Assembly: GCA_019633425.1 (NCBI GenBank)
Contig: WSUB01000086.1
Location: 62,001-126,000, forward strand
Source of the DNA: Tulasnella sp. 424
Taxonomy: Eukaryota > Basidiomycota > Agaricomycetes > Cantharellales > Tulasnellaceae
Direction: 5' to 3'
DNA: 64,000 nt
Position 1 is the stretch's first letter, and each line of letters opens with the position of its first letter. Under the pieces are notes generated by a model that ran no database searches, had not been told where the DNA came from, and saw only the letters and a program-made list of their open reading frames with translations. The translations under genes were made by a program, and so were the position numbers. Shown piece after piece: positions 36,401-47,500 of the stretch.

Positions 36401-39180
36401 TAATGATATCAGGACTCGCGTAGTAATCAGGTCCGTTGCTGATGACGAGCTCGAGGGGTTCGCTTCATTCCGGCCGTCGGGCTTCAGGCCATCAGAAAAA
36501 AGGCTCACGGAATCCACCGACGACGACGGTGGAGGGACAATATGTGTTTTCGTGGTTGGGTGACTCCCCGCCGCCGGTCGAGAGATGAAGTGCAGGCGAA
36601 AGGCCCGACGAACCTCACCCTCCTCCACCGACGACGAACAACCAGAGCACGGCCGATCGACCGCGAAGCGTCCGTCCCTCCGTACCTCTTCGTTAACGCA
36701 ACGATCTGGAGACGACCTGCCTAATGAGGCGAATCGGGAGGCGCGGGAATATGAAAAAAAGCAATTTCGTCTTTCATTCCATCAAGGGGGGACATGAAAA
36801 TATCGGGATCTGGCGTACGCGCAAGATCCGATTCCGGCCTTTCGGTGACTCACGGTTAGAAAAAGATTCGTGTTCACCGACGTTTATCGGCGGTCCTACG
36901 TTGGCTGGGGGGAATGAGATGAGAGGTCGCGTTTTCCTGAAGGGGCGCTTCATCTCATCAAGGGTTTCCGTTCTACTTTTTCGTTTCCCGCGCTGGTTCG
37001 GTGTTCTTATCATGCCGCTGACCGAAAGAAAAAGCTATTGTGCATGAGGTAAGCACCCCGACTGCGTTTTTTTGAATGGGACAAGAAAGCCGGCGGCAAG
37101 GGACTACTTACGGTTAATGGCCGCTACTCGCTAGGTCCCGATGGTCAGCAGAGCAAAGGTGCCGCGCGGGTTGTCTTTTGGTCGGCAAACTTTTCTTTTT
37201 CTGGGTCGCGCTATGCACATTTCATTAAACGACGTCATAGGTTCTAAGTGTAGTGCTATGTCGTTAGCGTGTCGGTAATCTTCTGAAAAAGGATAAGAGT
37301 CGAGCGGGTGGAGGTTTTGATTTGAAACTAGCGCCCGTGTACGCGTGTTGATGGCCGACGCGTTTCGAATTTGGGTTGTAAACGTGGAAGACACCGAGCA
37401 CAGGAGAATATTATCAGAAGCGGGTGACGATCGCTGATGACCTTTTTCAGTCAGCGCACATCACACGCCTAGGAGTCGTAGAAGAGGAGGTGGAGGGCGG
37501 ATGATGCGTACCCGCCGCCTACAGGAGTCAGCAAAAACCCACGGAAAAGGAAGGTCGATGACAGAACGCCGAGCAAAAACCTAAGATAAGTATAGTAAGA
37601 GAGATTGTGGCATATCACGTCTTCTGAGCTCATTATGCTCGGGACGTACGGGTAGTAAACGCGCGAGATGGTAACGACCGACGACTGTGTAATCGAGAAG
37701 GTACCCACCCCCCCTCCCCAAATCGAAGTTGTTCTAATGGATTCGGGGGTGGGTTCGGCTTTCAAGGTCCCGCCTCCCCGGCCGTGTTTTTTCGATCAAC
37801 CATGACGTTTAGTTATCTGTATTAGATTAGCGGACCTGTTCGGCACGGCGACGACGCACTGACTGATAATTATAATTATGGCGCAAGTGCGCAGTCCGAT
37901 TTTGTTGTGGTGTCATTCGGCGGGCGGGCACAGCAATGAGCGGCCAGCATAATTATGAGACAGGCGCTTAGTAGTTTCGTGTGTACCTGCGCCGGCCGTT
38001 GCTGTAACTGCGCGGGCGCTTACCCCCGACTCCCCGAGCCCACTTGGCGAATCTCGCGCGCTGGCCGAACCCGAGGCGTCCATGTGGTCACCTTGTCTGA
38101 CTATTATGGAGTCAGGCAACCATGGCAAACTTTTGGTTCTGGTTCTCTCGACAAGTGGGCTGTTCGCGTCGTGTGTCTCTCCGTCGCAGCAGTCCGCCGC
38201 AAGCGAGAGCGAGAGCGCTGGTTGACCGCGTCCTCTTTTTTTTTTTTGTGTTGTGGGCCGCCTTCCTTTTTGAGAAAAAAATAATTGAATGGGTCCGAAG
38301 AGGGGAAGGACGGTACCGGCTACAGTAGCCGGCATCTTCCACAATCTCTGCAGAGAGAGGAAGGACCCTTCCCGCTATCGCCCGCTCTGTCGGTCCGTAC
38401 GGCGGGGCCAGGTTTCTGGGTTTATTTGGCGGGTGCGACCATTCATTGTACAAACAACTTTGCTGCGTCCGACGGGTGGACCCTTGTTTGGGAAAAAAGA
38501 AATTTGTAAAAGAGAGAGGTATCGGAGAACGGGTTCCCCCCTCCTCCCTCTCCCAGCCTCACATTCATTGTTCCCCTAGGGCATCCCCCCTTCTCACAGA
38601 AGGGAATAAATATTGTGGTCGGACCGACCGTCCATCGTACCATCATGGGGAAGCTAATAACTACGTGTGTGTGCGGGGGGCGTTTAAGGTGCTGGCTAAG
38701 AGGATTTCGCGCTCGCGCTAGCTGGCGTGCAAAAGATGGTGTGAGGGAGCGCAATGGGTGTGTGCGCAGGCGCAATGCACGGCCAGCCTGAAAAAAAAAA
38801 TTGAATGAAAGCAGAAAGTAGAGAAAACCGGTGTTTCTGTTTGGGCTCCCGGTAACCAAGGGAGTGGTAATGAATCGCAGCCACTCGGTCGGGTCCGGTG
38901 GGTAAGTGACCGTAATGTCACGCCCTGAGAGAGAGGGAGGGACACCCGAAAACTTGGCTCCGCCGATCGCACTTTTGGGAGTGCTGTCGAAAGAGAGAGG
39001 AGCCAAGCTGTCGGGTCTTCAATGAGAGCGTCCCACCAGACGTACAAAATGGGAGGGGTCTTGAGCCGCTCCTTCCCATCCTCCTCATCGCCTCCCCTCA
39101 GCTCTCCATCTCCCTCCCCTCATCCCGCCATCCACCAACGCATCCACTCTACATACCAACCAAGGTCTACTACAACTACA
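24426..39180. other. 14.7-kb stretch without a recognisable gene
   Basis: Neither strand shows an open frame with a known motif or a chain of frames joined by fungal-type introns. The longest frames (for example 33333-33959 minus, 34303-34881 plus, 38443-39006 minus) are low-complexity or arginine-rich translations of GC-rich sequence. No reverse transcriptase, integrase or transposase motif, no terminal repeats and no tRNA were seen. Pyrimidine tracts occur near 28300, 34590-34720 and 38540. Degraded transposons, long non-coding RNAs or extended regulatory DNA remain possible. Confidence 0.55.
39060..39180 (+). promoter_or_regulatory. Pyrimidine-rich leader upstream of the ECL1-like gene
   Basis: 39070-39130 is dominated by C and T (CCATCCTCCTCATCGCCTCC and similar), followed by ACTACAACTACA just before the ATG. 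Such CT blocks mark the transcription start regions of highly expressed fungal genes. Confidence 0.45.
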
Positions 39181-40000
39181 ATGGACTCTTTTGAACTCGA
39201 CCTTTGCATCTCTTGCGGCACTCATGTCGTGAGTCACTCTACCACCTGAAATTTCCCATTTTCCCAAAATTCTAACCTGAACTGTCTTTTCAATTTAACA
39301 GGCCGACGGTACACCATACTGCTCTTCCCGCTGCCGCAACCTCGACTCGCAACAGCAGCCATCTCCATCTTCATCGGCTCCTCGCTCAGTGTACTTGTAC
39401 GCTGGATCGTCCTCCCAGGGACCTTCTACATCTTCTCACTACCCATACACTCCCGCGCACTCCCAGCGAAGACGCCCATTGCTTGATCTTCAAGAGCAAT
39501 CGTACTTCGAGGATGAACATCAAGTGAACAACAAGCTTGAAAGCATCGCCGAGTGGGCTCAAGGTGTCTATGGTGCCTATGGAGAGGAGGAAGAGGACTG
39601 CCTGCGCATGAAGGCCAAGAAGGCTTCTCGCCGAGGTTCCACTCCCACTTCCGCTCCTACACCCACTCCCATGTCGACCAAGAAGGTTTCCGCTTCAACC
39701 GCTACCCCAAGGAAACCACTCTCTTCCTCGCTCTCACCCGCCCGCCAATACTCCCCACCCCGCTTCGCATTGACCGCTCAGGGCCTCGCCCCACCAGCAA
39801 TGTCGATTGCCACCGTCGACGACTCCGACCTTTCCTCCATCGCTACGCCTTCTACCTCCCCCTCCTCAAGCAAAAAGGTGGTGATGATCAAGACTGGAAG
39901 GAAATCGTCCGACTTGGATCCTTGGATCTCTTCCCCGCCATACGAGTTCGCGTACAAGCAGCACCAGACGGAGCGCGGTCGCCCTCTCGTTCGCGTATAG
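39181..40000 (+). CDS. ECL1-family (life-span regulatory factor) small zinc-binding protein
   Basis: Exons 39181-39228 and 39302-40000 give 248 residues. The N-terminus carries the family's only conserved feature, a zinc-binding motif: DLCISCGTH, then DGTPYCSSRCRNLD, so CxxC plus YCSxxC. The rest is low-complexity Ser/Pro/Thr with a short acidic element (NNKLESIAEWAQGVYGAYGE) and a C-terminal PPYEFAYKQ. ECL1-type proteins in yeasts are small nuclear or cytosolic regulators that extend chronological life span and respond to nutrient or metal stress. The intron splits the two halves of the zinc motif. The gene stands alone in a 20-kb gene-poor region, with a pyrimidine-rich leader, which suggests active transcription. 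Assignment rests on the Cys motif and layout. Confidence 0.72.
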
Positions 40001-41666
40001 ACACCCTCTACACCCTCATCCTCTTCATACCCCTTGTCCCATACTGTGCTCTCTCGTCGCCCCGTTCCCCACCACCTTACACTCTCCCTCCAGCCCCTCC
40101 AGTTCTCCAACCAAAATCTCTTGGTTTCTTCAAACCAACGGCCTCGGTTTCCTTCTACAGTTTCTCTTCCTCATTGTGTCTCTCCTCCCATGTATGTAAC
40201 ATCTAACGTATAACGACCTCCCTCTCTCATCTCTCTTGAATCTCGCTACTACAAGCAACACTCCACTCCCTCGCTTCCTATCGTCTCTTCGTTCTTGGTA
40301 TCCTCCTTACACACCCACACTTTTACTTAGATTTCCTCCACACCGGTATCCGGAGGTGTATGAATGGCGCTCTACTTTTTTTTTTTCTTTTTTTTTTTTT
40401 GACATGTCGCTTTCCTCTTCTTTTACTTTTTACCCCCAACTCTGCATTAGCTAGCAAGCCTTCTCTCCCATTACAAAGTACTCAAAAATGCATCTTGATC
40501 CTTGACCTGTCATACTCTCTGCGTGCGCGTGCCTGCCTCTTTCATCTGAGCGAACTTCTAAGTGAACTTGAGAGCGACTGTGAGGGTTGGGACTTGGGGA
40601 GGGGAATTGGAATTTGGCCTGCAGTGTTGGTGTGTGCGAGGTCAGGATCTCTCCTCCCGTCCGACTCTGGCCTTTCGATCCGCCCCCGCCACCACCACCA
40701 AACCTCACGCATCTCATCTCTGCGACGGGAGCCAGCACGTTGGTCATTGGGCCCTTTACAGGTGTGTTGCGGTGCGGGTCCATTAACCCATAAAATTTCA
40801 ATCTGCGTGCACTGGCTCGTCGAAAACTCCACTCCATCCCCGTTCGGCTGCCAAACCCATCCCAACGGACCACACAAGATCTCAAATTTTTCATTATGAC
40901 CCAGTGACTGCCAAACCACCAACTACCCTCGGCCGAACCCGAACGTTACGTCTGGGGGTTGATGAACTCTCTTAGTACATTGGGGGAGCGAAACGCAGTG
41001 TCACGAACGATTGTCATTATTGGAGCTCGAGAGCGCGTTTCATTCATCAAAGGCAGTCTGTAACGAAACCAGCAAAGCACACTTTCGCCTCATCACCACC
41101 GTCACACACACAACCTTTATCGATCCCGCGCCCACTCCACTCCTTCGCGTAAACGGGACTGGCCGTTTCCGGCGGCAACTCCCACTCCAAAGCCGTCTGT
41201 CTCCCGCCTCAGGCCTCTGCTTTAGGTAGTCCCTCTCCCCCTTGCCGACCCCCCATCAAAGTGCGCATTACGGCCTTTGTTTTGAGGCCTCACCCGACGA
41301 CAGAGCACCTCTTAACGGCAGCTACCCTTTTTGGGGTTTCACGCCTTCTCATGAGGTCCAAATACGCTCTCGTGATCCCATCACGGTTCCCAAAGGCCTT
41401 TGTTTTTACTTTTCTCAATTCTCAAGAAAGAAACTATATCTCTTCCCAACCTAACGACTCTCCATCGATCGCTTCACGACGTATTATGCCGGCACTGGGT
41501 GGAGAGAGACATGACGAGCGTATTTTTGCCACCGTTGGATAAGGGAAGGGGGCGTGCCAGACCGTAGACTTCACCAGAAGCGGTAGACTTGCATGGAGGG
41601 CTGGACTCTGCACGTCTGGTCAGTACTCTCGTAGCCTTTCCCCCCCGTTCGTCATTGCTGGAAAGG

Positions 41667-41959
41667 CTATCTGCGCAAGAACCTGCGTTACACAAAGCAG
41701 AACTCGCCCCTTCTACCCTAACCAGACTTGAGTCTTTGCGACGTTTGATGCGAGAGATGCAGGTAAAAGGGAAACTTGGGGATCTGGCTGGCTTGTATGA
41801 GTGACGCCTATCTGCGCAAGAACCGCGTTACACAAAAAAAAAACCAAGGCAGAACTCGCCCCTCCTACCCTAACCGGACTCGAATCTCTGCGACATTTGA
41901 TGCGAGAGATGAGGGCAAAAGGGAAACTTGGGGATCTGGCGTGCTTGTATTAGTGACGC
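41667..41959. repeat. Direct tandem duplication, units of about 141 and 152 bp
   Basis: Unit 1 (41667-41807) and unit 2 (41808-41959) both run from CTATCTGCGCAAGAACC to TAGTGACGC or GAGTGACGC and share ACTTGGGGATCTGGC. Unit 2 has a longer A-run (AAAAAAAAAA) and a few substitutions. Non-coding and recent. Confidence 0.88.
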
Positions 41960-42529
41960 CAAATCTGAAGGCCAGAGGACAAAGGCGATGCCGACCGTTC
42001 GGCAGGTGCATGCATCTCATCAAGGGGCTCTCTAGTGCCTCCTTTTTTCAAAGATTTAGATTGGGCTACCAAGCAATCAATTATGAACTCCGCGCGCGTC
42101 ATCTGTTCATCCCTATTGTGGTCGCGCTAGATCTGAGAGAAAAAGATTTGAAGCCATAGGATGAACTAGTGGTAGCGAGGTGGTAAGGAACGCGCGCGAA
42201 GGAGTGCACCCGTGAGGGATTCGGACACCTGACCTACCATCCCAGGCAAGTGCGAGAGCTCTTTTCATTTCAGCTTCCCACAGCGCATCGCTTGTGAGTC
42301 CCATCAGTTGAACGTCGGACCATTGGGTACCTTGCCAGCACAGTACTCTTGCACACGCAAGAAGCAAGCAGACCGACGTGGATGATTCGGGATGACTGAC
42401 AGCTCAGCTTCAGCGATCCCTCGAGTCGCTACGACTCTTTCCGCAGTTCGCGCTTTTTTCTCTTGGAGGGTCGAACGGGAGGTCTCGCGTTCCTCTGGCT
42501 TCTAACTCGCTCGCAGCATTCCGCAAACG

Positions 42530-42551
42530 TACGTGCGTACGTACGCACGTA
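42530..42551. repeat. 22-bp perfect palindrome
   Basis: The core ACGTGCGTACGTACGCACGT is its own reverse complement and is extended by one T/A pair. It is built of CGTACG-type dinucleotide alternation, so it may be simple sequence or a dimeric protein-binding site. Confidence 0.7.
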
Positions 42552-44513
42552 ACGTTACAATCCCCGAGGTGACCACCCTCGGTACCTCCAGTGAACTCCG
42601 GACTCGGGATTCGGTCTTCAATTCCTTCTCTCATCATCACCCCCATTCTCATCGGTAGTTCGTTCCCTTGGGCTTCGCTTAGAACTCGTATCTGACGTAT
42701 CCATTGAATCTCAGGATAGGATAGCCAAGCCCTTAGTTTTTTTCATATTGTATCTGAGTAGTATACTTGTTCACGAAAAGAGAAAGAAGGTGCAAATTCA
42801 GGGTCAAACGGATCAAAAAAATCACTTCCTTATGCCGTCGTTTGGAGCTATCTTCCTTATGCCACAGCGCTGCGTTTCGTCGCAATTGACGACCTCACTA
42901 CCACGATCGAGCTCAGGCCCCACCCTGACTTTGACCTCTAACGGCAGTGTACGAATGCGTACTTGCGAAAGATTAGAAAACGAAGCAGAGAGGGGCCTTC
43001 CTTTTTCACTTTTTCGCTCTCTACCACTCTCTATCACCCCGACCGTGGGTCCCAACCCCAGCGTGGAGCCGCGGGTCCATCGCACTTGGGATAGCGAATT
43101 TGGAAAAGCGGCAAATGGAGCGCTCCCTGCGTTCGTTGGACACCGAATCCCGGATGTCGGCCAATACGTACGCAGCACCCTCACTCGCTCATCACAGTCG
43201 GCATACTTGTCCAAGTACCCGCAGCCGGCCAGCGCACCAGTGATCTTCGTCAAAAGCTGTGGCTTGTTAGGCATGTATGAGTGAAGTGGATCCTTTTGGC
43301 TTTTCATTTTGCCCTAATACGGTATATCCCGCGTCTTTTTATAATTAATATCCCCGAACACGGTGGGCTCATGAGATCAAACCCCGCAACCGGTCCCGTG
43401 TTCCCGTTGCGCGTAACCAGATAACGATGGGCAGGTGGCCAAGTTCGCTCGGCAGGAGGATGACGCTGAGGCACAAAACTGATAACACTGGAAGTCGGAA
43501 CTTTTCAATCTCAGCCGGTCACGAATTTGCGCTCAGCGACCAATTCTTACGGTTCACTTCGCTGTGCAAATACGGCCTTGAGCGAAATGATGGAAGGGCA
43601 GAGACAGAGCAGGGTGTGTGTACCTTCTTTTAATTCAGTTTTCACCACACCGGCTTCACCAAAACTCTAGAGTCCGGCATTTGGGCTTTCAGACTCATAT
43701 TATACCCTGAGGATTATCGAAAGAAGTGCGTCAGATAGCGAAAAGCAGCAATCCATATGCAAGCTTTTGCGCAATAGGACAAAGCGGATCATCCCCGAAT
43801 TCCCCAAAACGCAGATCTTTGGCCACACACACTGCAGTGGCGGTTGTATAAGACTCTTAACACTGAAAAGAATGTTATAGAACAAGGACAACGAAAAGGG
43901 TCGAACTAAGCACCACTTTTTCATCCCGGCATTTACTACAAAGCAGGGGGGGTGGGGGGCCTTGGAGGCCAAAGGATCTGAACCCGAGCCAGCACGGACG
44001 GGGGAAGGCGGTGACGCGCGTGACAATTCGTAACAGGGCGAAGCCGAGATCTCGCGTCATTGATGGTGCGTAATTGCAGCACGCTTAGTCCAAAGCCCCG
44101 TACACGCGAACGAAGTTACCAACAGATCAGCGGTGCGTTGAGGCAGCCGGTCCCATCAAAGATCAGATAAGCAGATTGGGGGTGCGGGGCGAATGAAGGA
44201 CCTCGCGCCAGACGAAGTAACACGGTCGACCCCCGTCGTCCCGCAGCATTGATATGAGGGTGCCCTATCTACTCATGCGGGTTCATTATTAGAGCAAAGA
44301 ACGTCCGCCATAACAAGTAAAGTGCAGTGAATGGACGAACCAGCCTTCGAGAACGTTCCAACCTGCCCCACACTCGCGAAGCAGAAGAGCACAACTCCAT
44401 CGCGCGGCTGTATCCTTAATTCGCCCAGCCACCTCACTATCAGGTCTGTCATCATTCGCCCGTACATCACAACCCCTGCCCAGCTTCGACTTTCCTCTGT
44501 CGGCAACCCGCAT

Positions 44514-47500
44514 TCAAGATTCCTCGCTGATTTCTTCGATCCATGAGGCGGCGTTGGCGACCTTGGCCCAAAGTAGCGTGGAGCTCCTGAGGTGATCCAC
44601 GAACTCGCGACAGAATGCCAGGTAGGCCTCATCCTTCGGAGGTGCCATCGCTATCTGCAACCAACCAGCGAGGACAAACGACAAATTGGTCAGCGGCAAA
44701 GTCCGTCATTAACGAAACAAATGTATAGAGAGGCTTGACCTCATCCGCGTCAAGGTTTGACGAAGGGGGGTCACATAGCCCACTGGCAAGACGAGGACTC
44801 ACTTCACTGTTGTCCTTCATAGCGGCGAGTACTGCTATGATGGCCGTTACCCCAGCTGTGATGGTCTGAAGGTCACCAGAAGACTGTGGGGTACGCCGCA
44901 TCACACCGACGAGATTCCGCGACGAGGCTGGTCGTACCAATAACAAATGCGAATAGCATCAGCTTCAGAAAGAAAATAATTTGAAATGCACATGCATCGC
45001 CATAGCTGTCGCCATGGGAAGCTCCAACTTCGTAACTCACCACGTAGCATGGCCAATCTCAGTTCCTCCAGATCTCGGATTGTCAGTGCATACCGTCCGT
45101 CGTCTTCTGCAACACAAGGAAGTTTCTCGAGCAGCGGATGCTTGAGGCCGTCTATGTTCAGCAAGGCTGATGCATATTCGTGCTCGTGCGCGAAGCGAAT
45201 GGGGACCAAGCTGGTGAGTAGCACACGCACGAACCAATCTTTGTTGCTCTGGGGAGAATGAAGTTCGAAGTCGTGCCATACCCAATGGGGAATCCAGTGT
45301 AAAAGGACGGAATCGGTATACTGAATGCAGCAAGATCAGGTGAAGACCGTAGACGTACCGAGTAAGCCGTCGGGTCGATTTTAACAACTGCTAACAGGAA
45401 CCTGCACTCGATCACCCGTCGACTGGCCTGGTTCGTTATTCGATCCAACGATTCATCACCCCATTCTTGGTACTGGGCCCATCCCTACCTCAAGAAGAAG
45501 TCGCAAGAACCAGCGAACGAGCTTAATCAGCGACTCGTCCTGCAGGCGATTCAGGGTCATGAGGCAATTCCGCCTTAACCTCACCTTGAGATTATTTCGA
45601 ACTAATACATCGATGCAGCTAACCCAGCATTGAATCCATCTGTCGACGTTGTTCAGGGTTTCTCCTTGCAATGGGGCGGATTCCCGACCATGTTGTTGAG
45701 CGATGTCCCCGAAATGTCGCTGAATGAAGCGGAAGATGGCGGGTGACAAAGTTGTTTTGACGGTCTTGCGGATCGGGATTAGACTGCTTAGCCAAAACAA
45801 ACGGCAGTGTCACATCAAGAAGAGGGCCTTACCTTTGCAACTCGTTCCTCCATTTCCATTTCGGGAGTCTTCTCGACCTCGCCCAGTGCAGCCAGGACTC
45901 TCGGGTCATTCAGGTCCAGAGAAAACATACCGTAATCGTCACTTTCCTGCGTGTCGCTGTTAGGTAGAGGAGCGGCATTCTCCGGAACGTAGCGAGGGCC
46001 TAGAGCCGAGGTGCGAGCATCGAGGAACGCTTGAAGGAGCTTCCGTATCTCGACATTTGTCCGCACATCCGTCGACAACGGCGACTGTAAGATCTTGTCA
46101 AGACTGGCTAATTAGAGTAACCATAGAGATATATTAGGGAGTTGCCATTCCTCAAGTTGCGAGGGAACGAACCTTGTTCCAGAAATATGGGATCCGGATA
46201 ACTTGACACCGCATCGGTTGGATTAGTTTCGATGACCCGCCGCAACGCCCCGACCAGCTGAAGAATGAGGATTGAAATCTCCGACTTTAATCTTCCATTC
46301 CCGGTTCCAGTTGGATCGTCTTTTGATTTCTCCGCTCTCGCCAAGTCTGCCAGCAGGGATGTTGCCATGTCCCCATACCAGACCATCACCTCCCCCATAT
46401 CAAGCCGTCGCCTTCGATGAGCCACCCCAACCAGCATCAACCCTCGAATGCATGCAGAACGCGAGTCAGATTCCGCTTGAGCGAAATCCAAGTAACGGCG
46501 AGCTTGTTGGACCCTGTTTTTTGCAGTACTTGGCTCGAGATGAATCACAATAACGGCAGCAGCAAAACGATTGAACAGCATCGAGATTTCTCTTCCCACA
46601 GGCGGATTATCCCTGGAGAACGGGGTTGCGCCGATAGGGAAGATCAGCGACGCCATCTTCCGAATCTGTTTTTGCGCAAAGGATGGACCCCGACTGTCCT
46701 GTTCGTAATCACGAACCGCGTGTAGCACTAGCTTGAGGAACACCCCGAAACTCGTCTCCCTTCTATCATACTCCGCCAACCATGCCTGTTCGTCGGAGCT
46801 CCGCAGGAAAACTGGAAAGTCGGACGTTTCCCCTCTCAAATTTTCGAATTTCCGACTTCGAAAGATGCCAATCAAAGGGCGGAACAGAGCATCAGCCCCG
46901 CACAGGTTCCATCCCCAACGTGTGACAACTGTCAAGCATCGGGCGAGAACGAGTCGGATGTAGGCATCTCGTTTTTGAAGGACTTCGGCTGCAGCTCTAG
47001 CCTCTTTCTCCTTGTCGGCCTCGAGTCGAATTGCCGCGAGTGCTTGTACCACCAGCGGCCAGCAGTGGGGTACCCTCGGATTCGATCCCAACACGCCTTC
47101 GGGGCTGAAAGTGGATGTGATGATCACGGTGAAGATGGTCTTCCATATTTTTTCGCTAGTCTCCAGCCCCGCTGCAGTTGCTCCATCTTCATTTCCGCTC
47201 ATCAGGGCCCCAGCAACACGGGCCCATAGTGGGTGACCAAACGGCTGGTGGGCTTCCTCCAAAGTTTCCACCAAGTGAAGGCAGCAGATCCAGACTTCTG
47301 CGGTCGCGCCTCGCAGGTTACGAGACTGAAGGCCTTCTCCGGTTTCAATAGAAAACTTTATGTTCGAGGCCTCGATTAGGCAAGTTATCAACTTCCTCAA
47401 ATAACGATGAGCCATTGTTGTCGGTGCCAGGGCATCGGAGAGATGCTCAGGAAGCACATGCTCTTCCTCCGCGGATTGCATTGCCCTCCTCGCCCGCCAG

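Larger units (their letters stand above)
40001..44513. other. Gene-poor stretch downstream of the ECL1-like gene
   Basis: No gene supported on either strand. It contains a T-rich tract (40376-40401), probably in or after the ECL1-like 3' UTR, a pair of about 145-bp direct repeats (41667-41959) and a 22-bp perfect palindrome (42530-42551). The 178-residue frame at 42748-43284 has no recognisable motif. Confidence 0.55.

Noticed and set aside
24426..39180. CRISPR-like or satellite arrays in the gene desert
   Set aside because: No regularly spaced repeat was found; the recurring short words are unevenly spaced, and CRISPR arrays are not expected in a fungal nucleus.
42192..42290. Minus-strand stretch with CACTTGCCTGGGAT and TCCGAATCCC resembling a tRNA
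   Set aside because: The T-arm and anticodon stems have several mismatches and no 5' acceptor strand pairs with the 3' end. A covariance-model tRNA search would settle it; a score below threshold is expected.
42748..43284. 178-residue plus-strand open frame
   Set aside because: Low-complexity and unrelated to anything recognised; a 161-residue frame overlaps it on the other strand. No supporting splice context.
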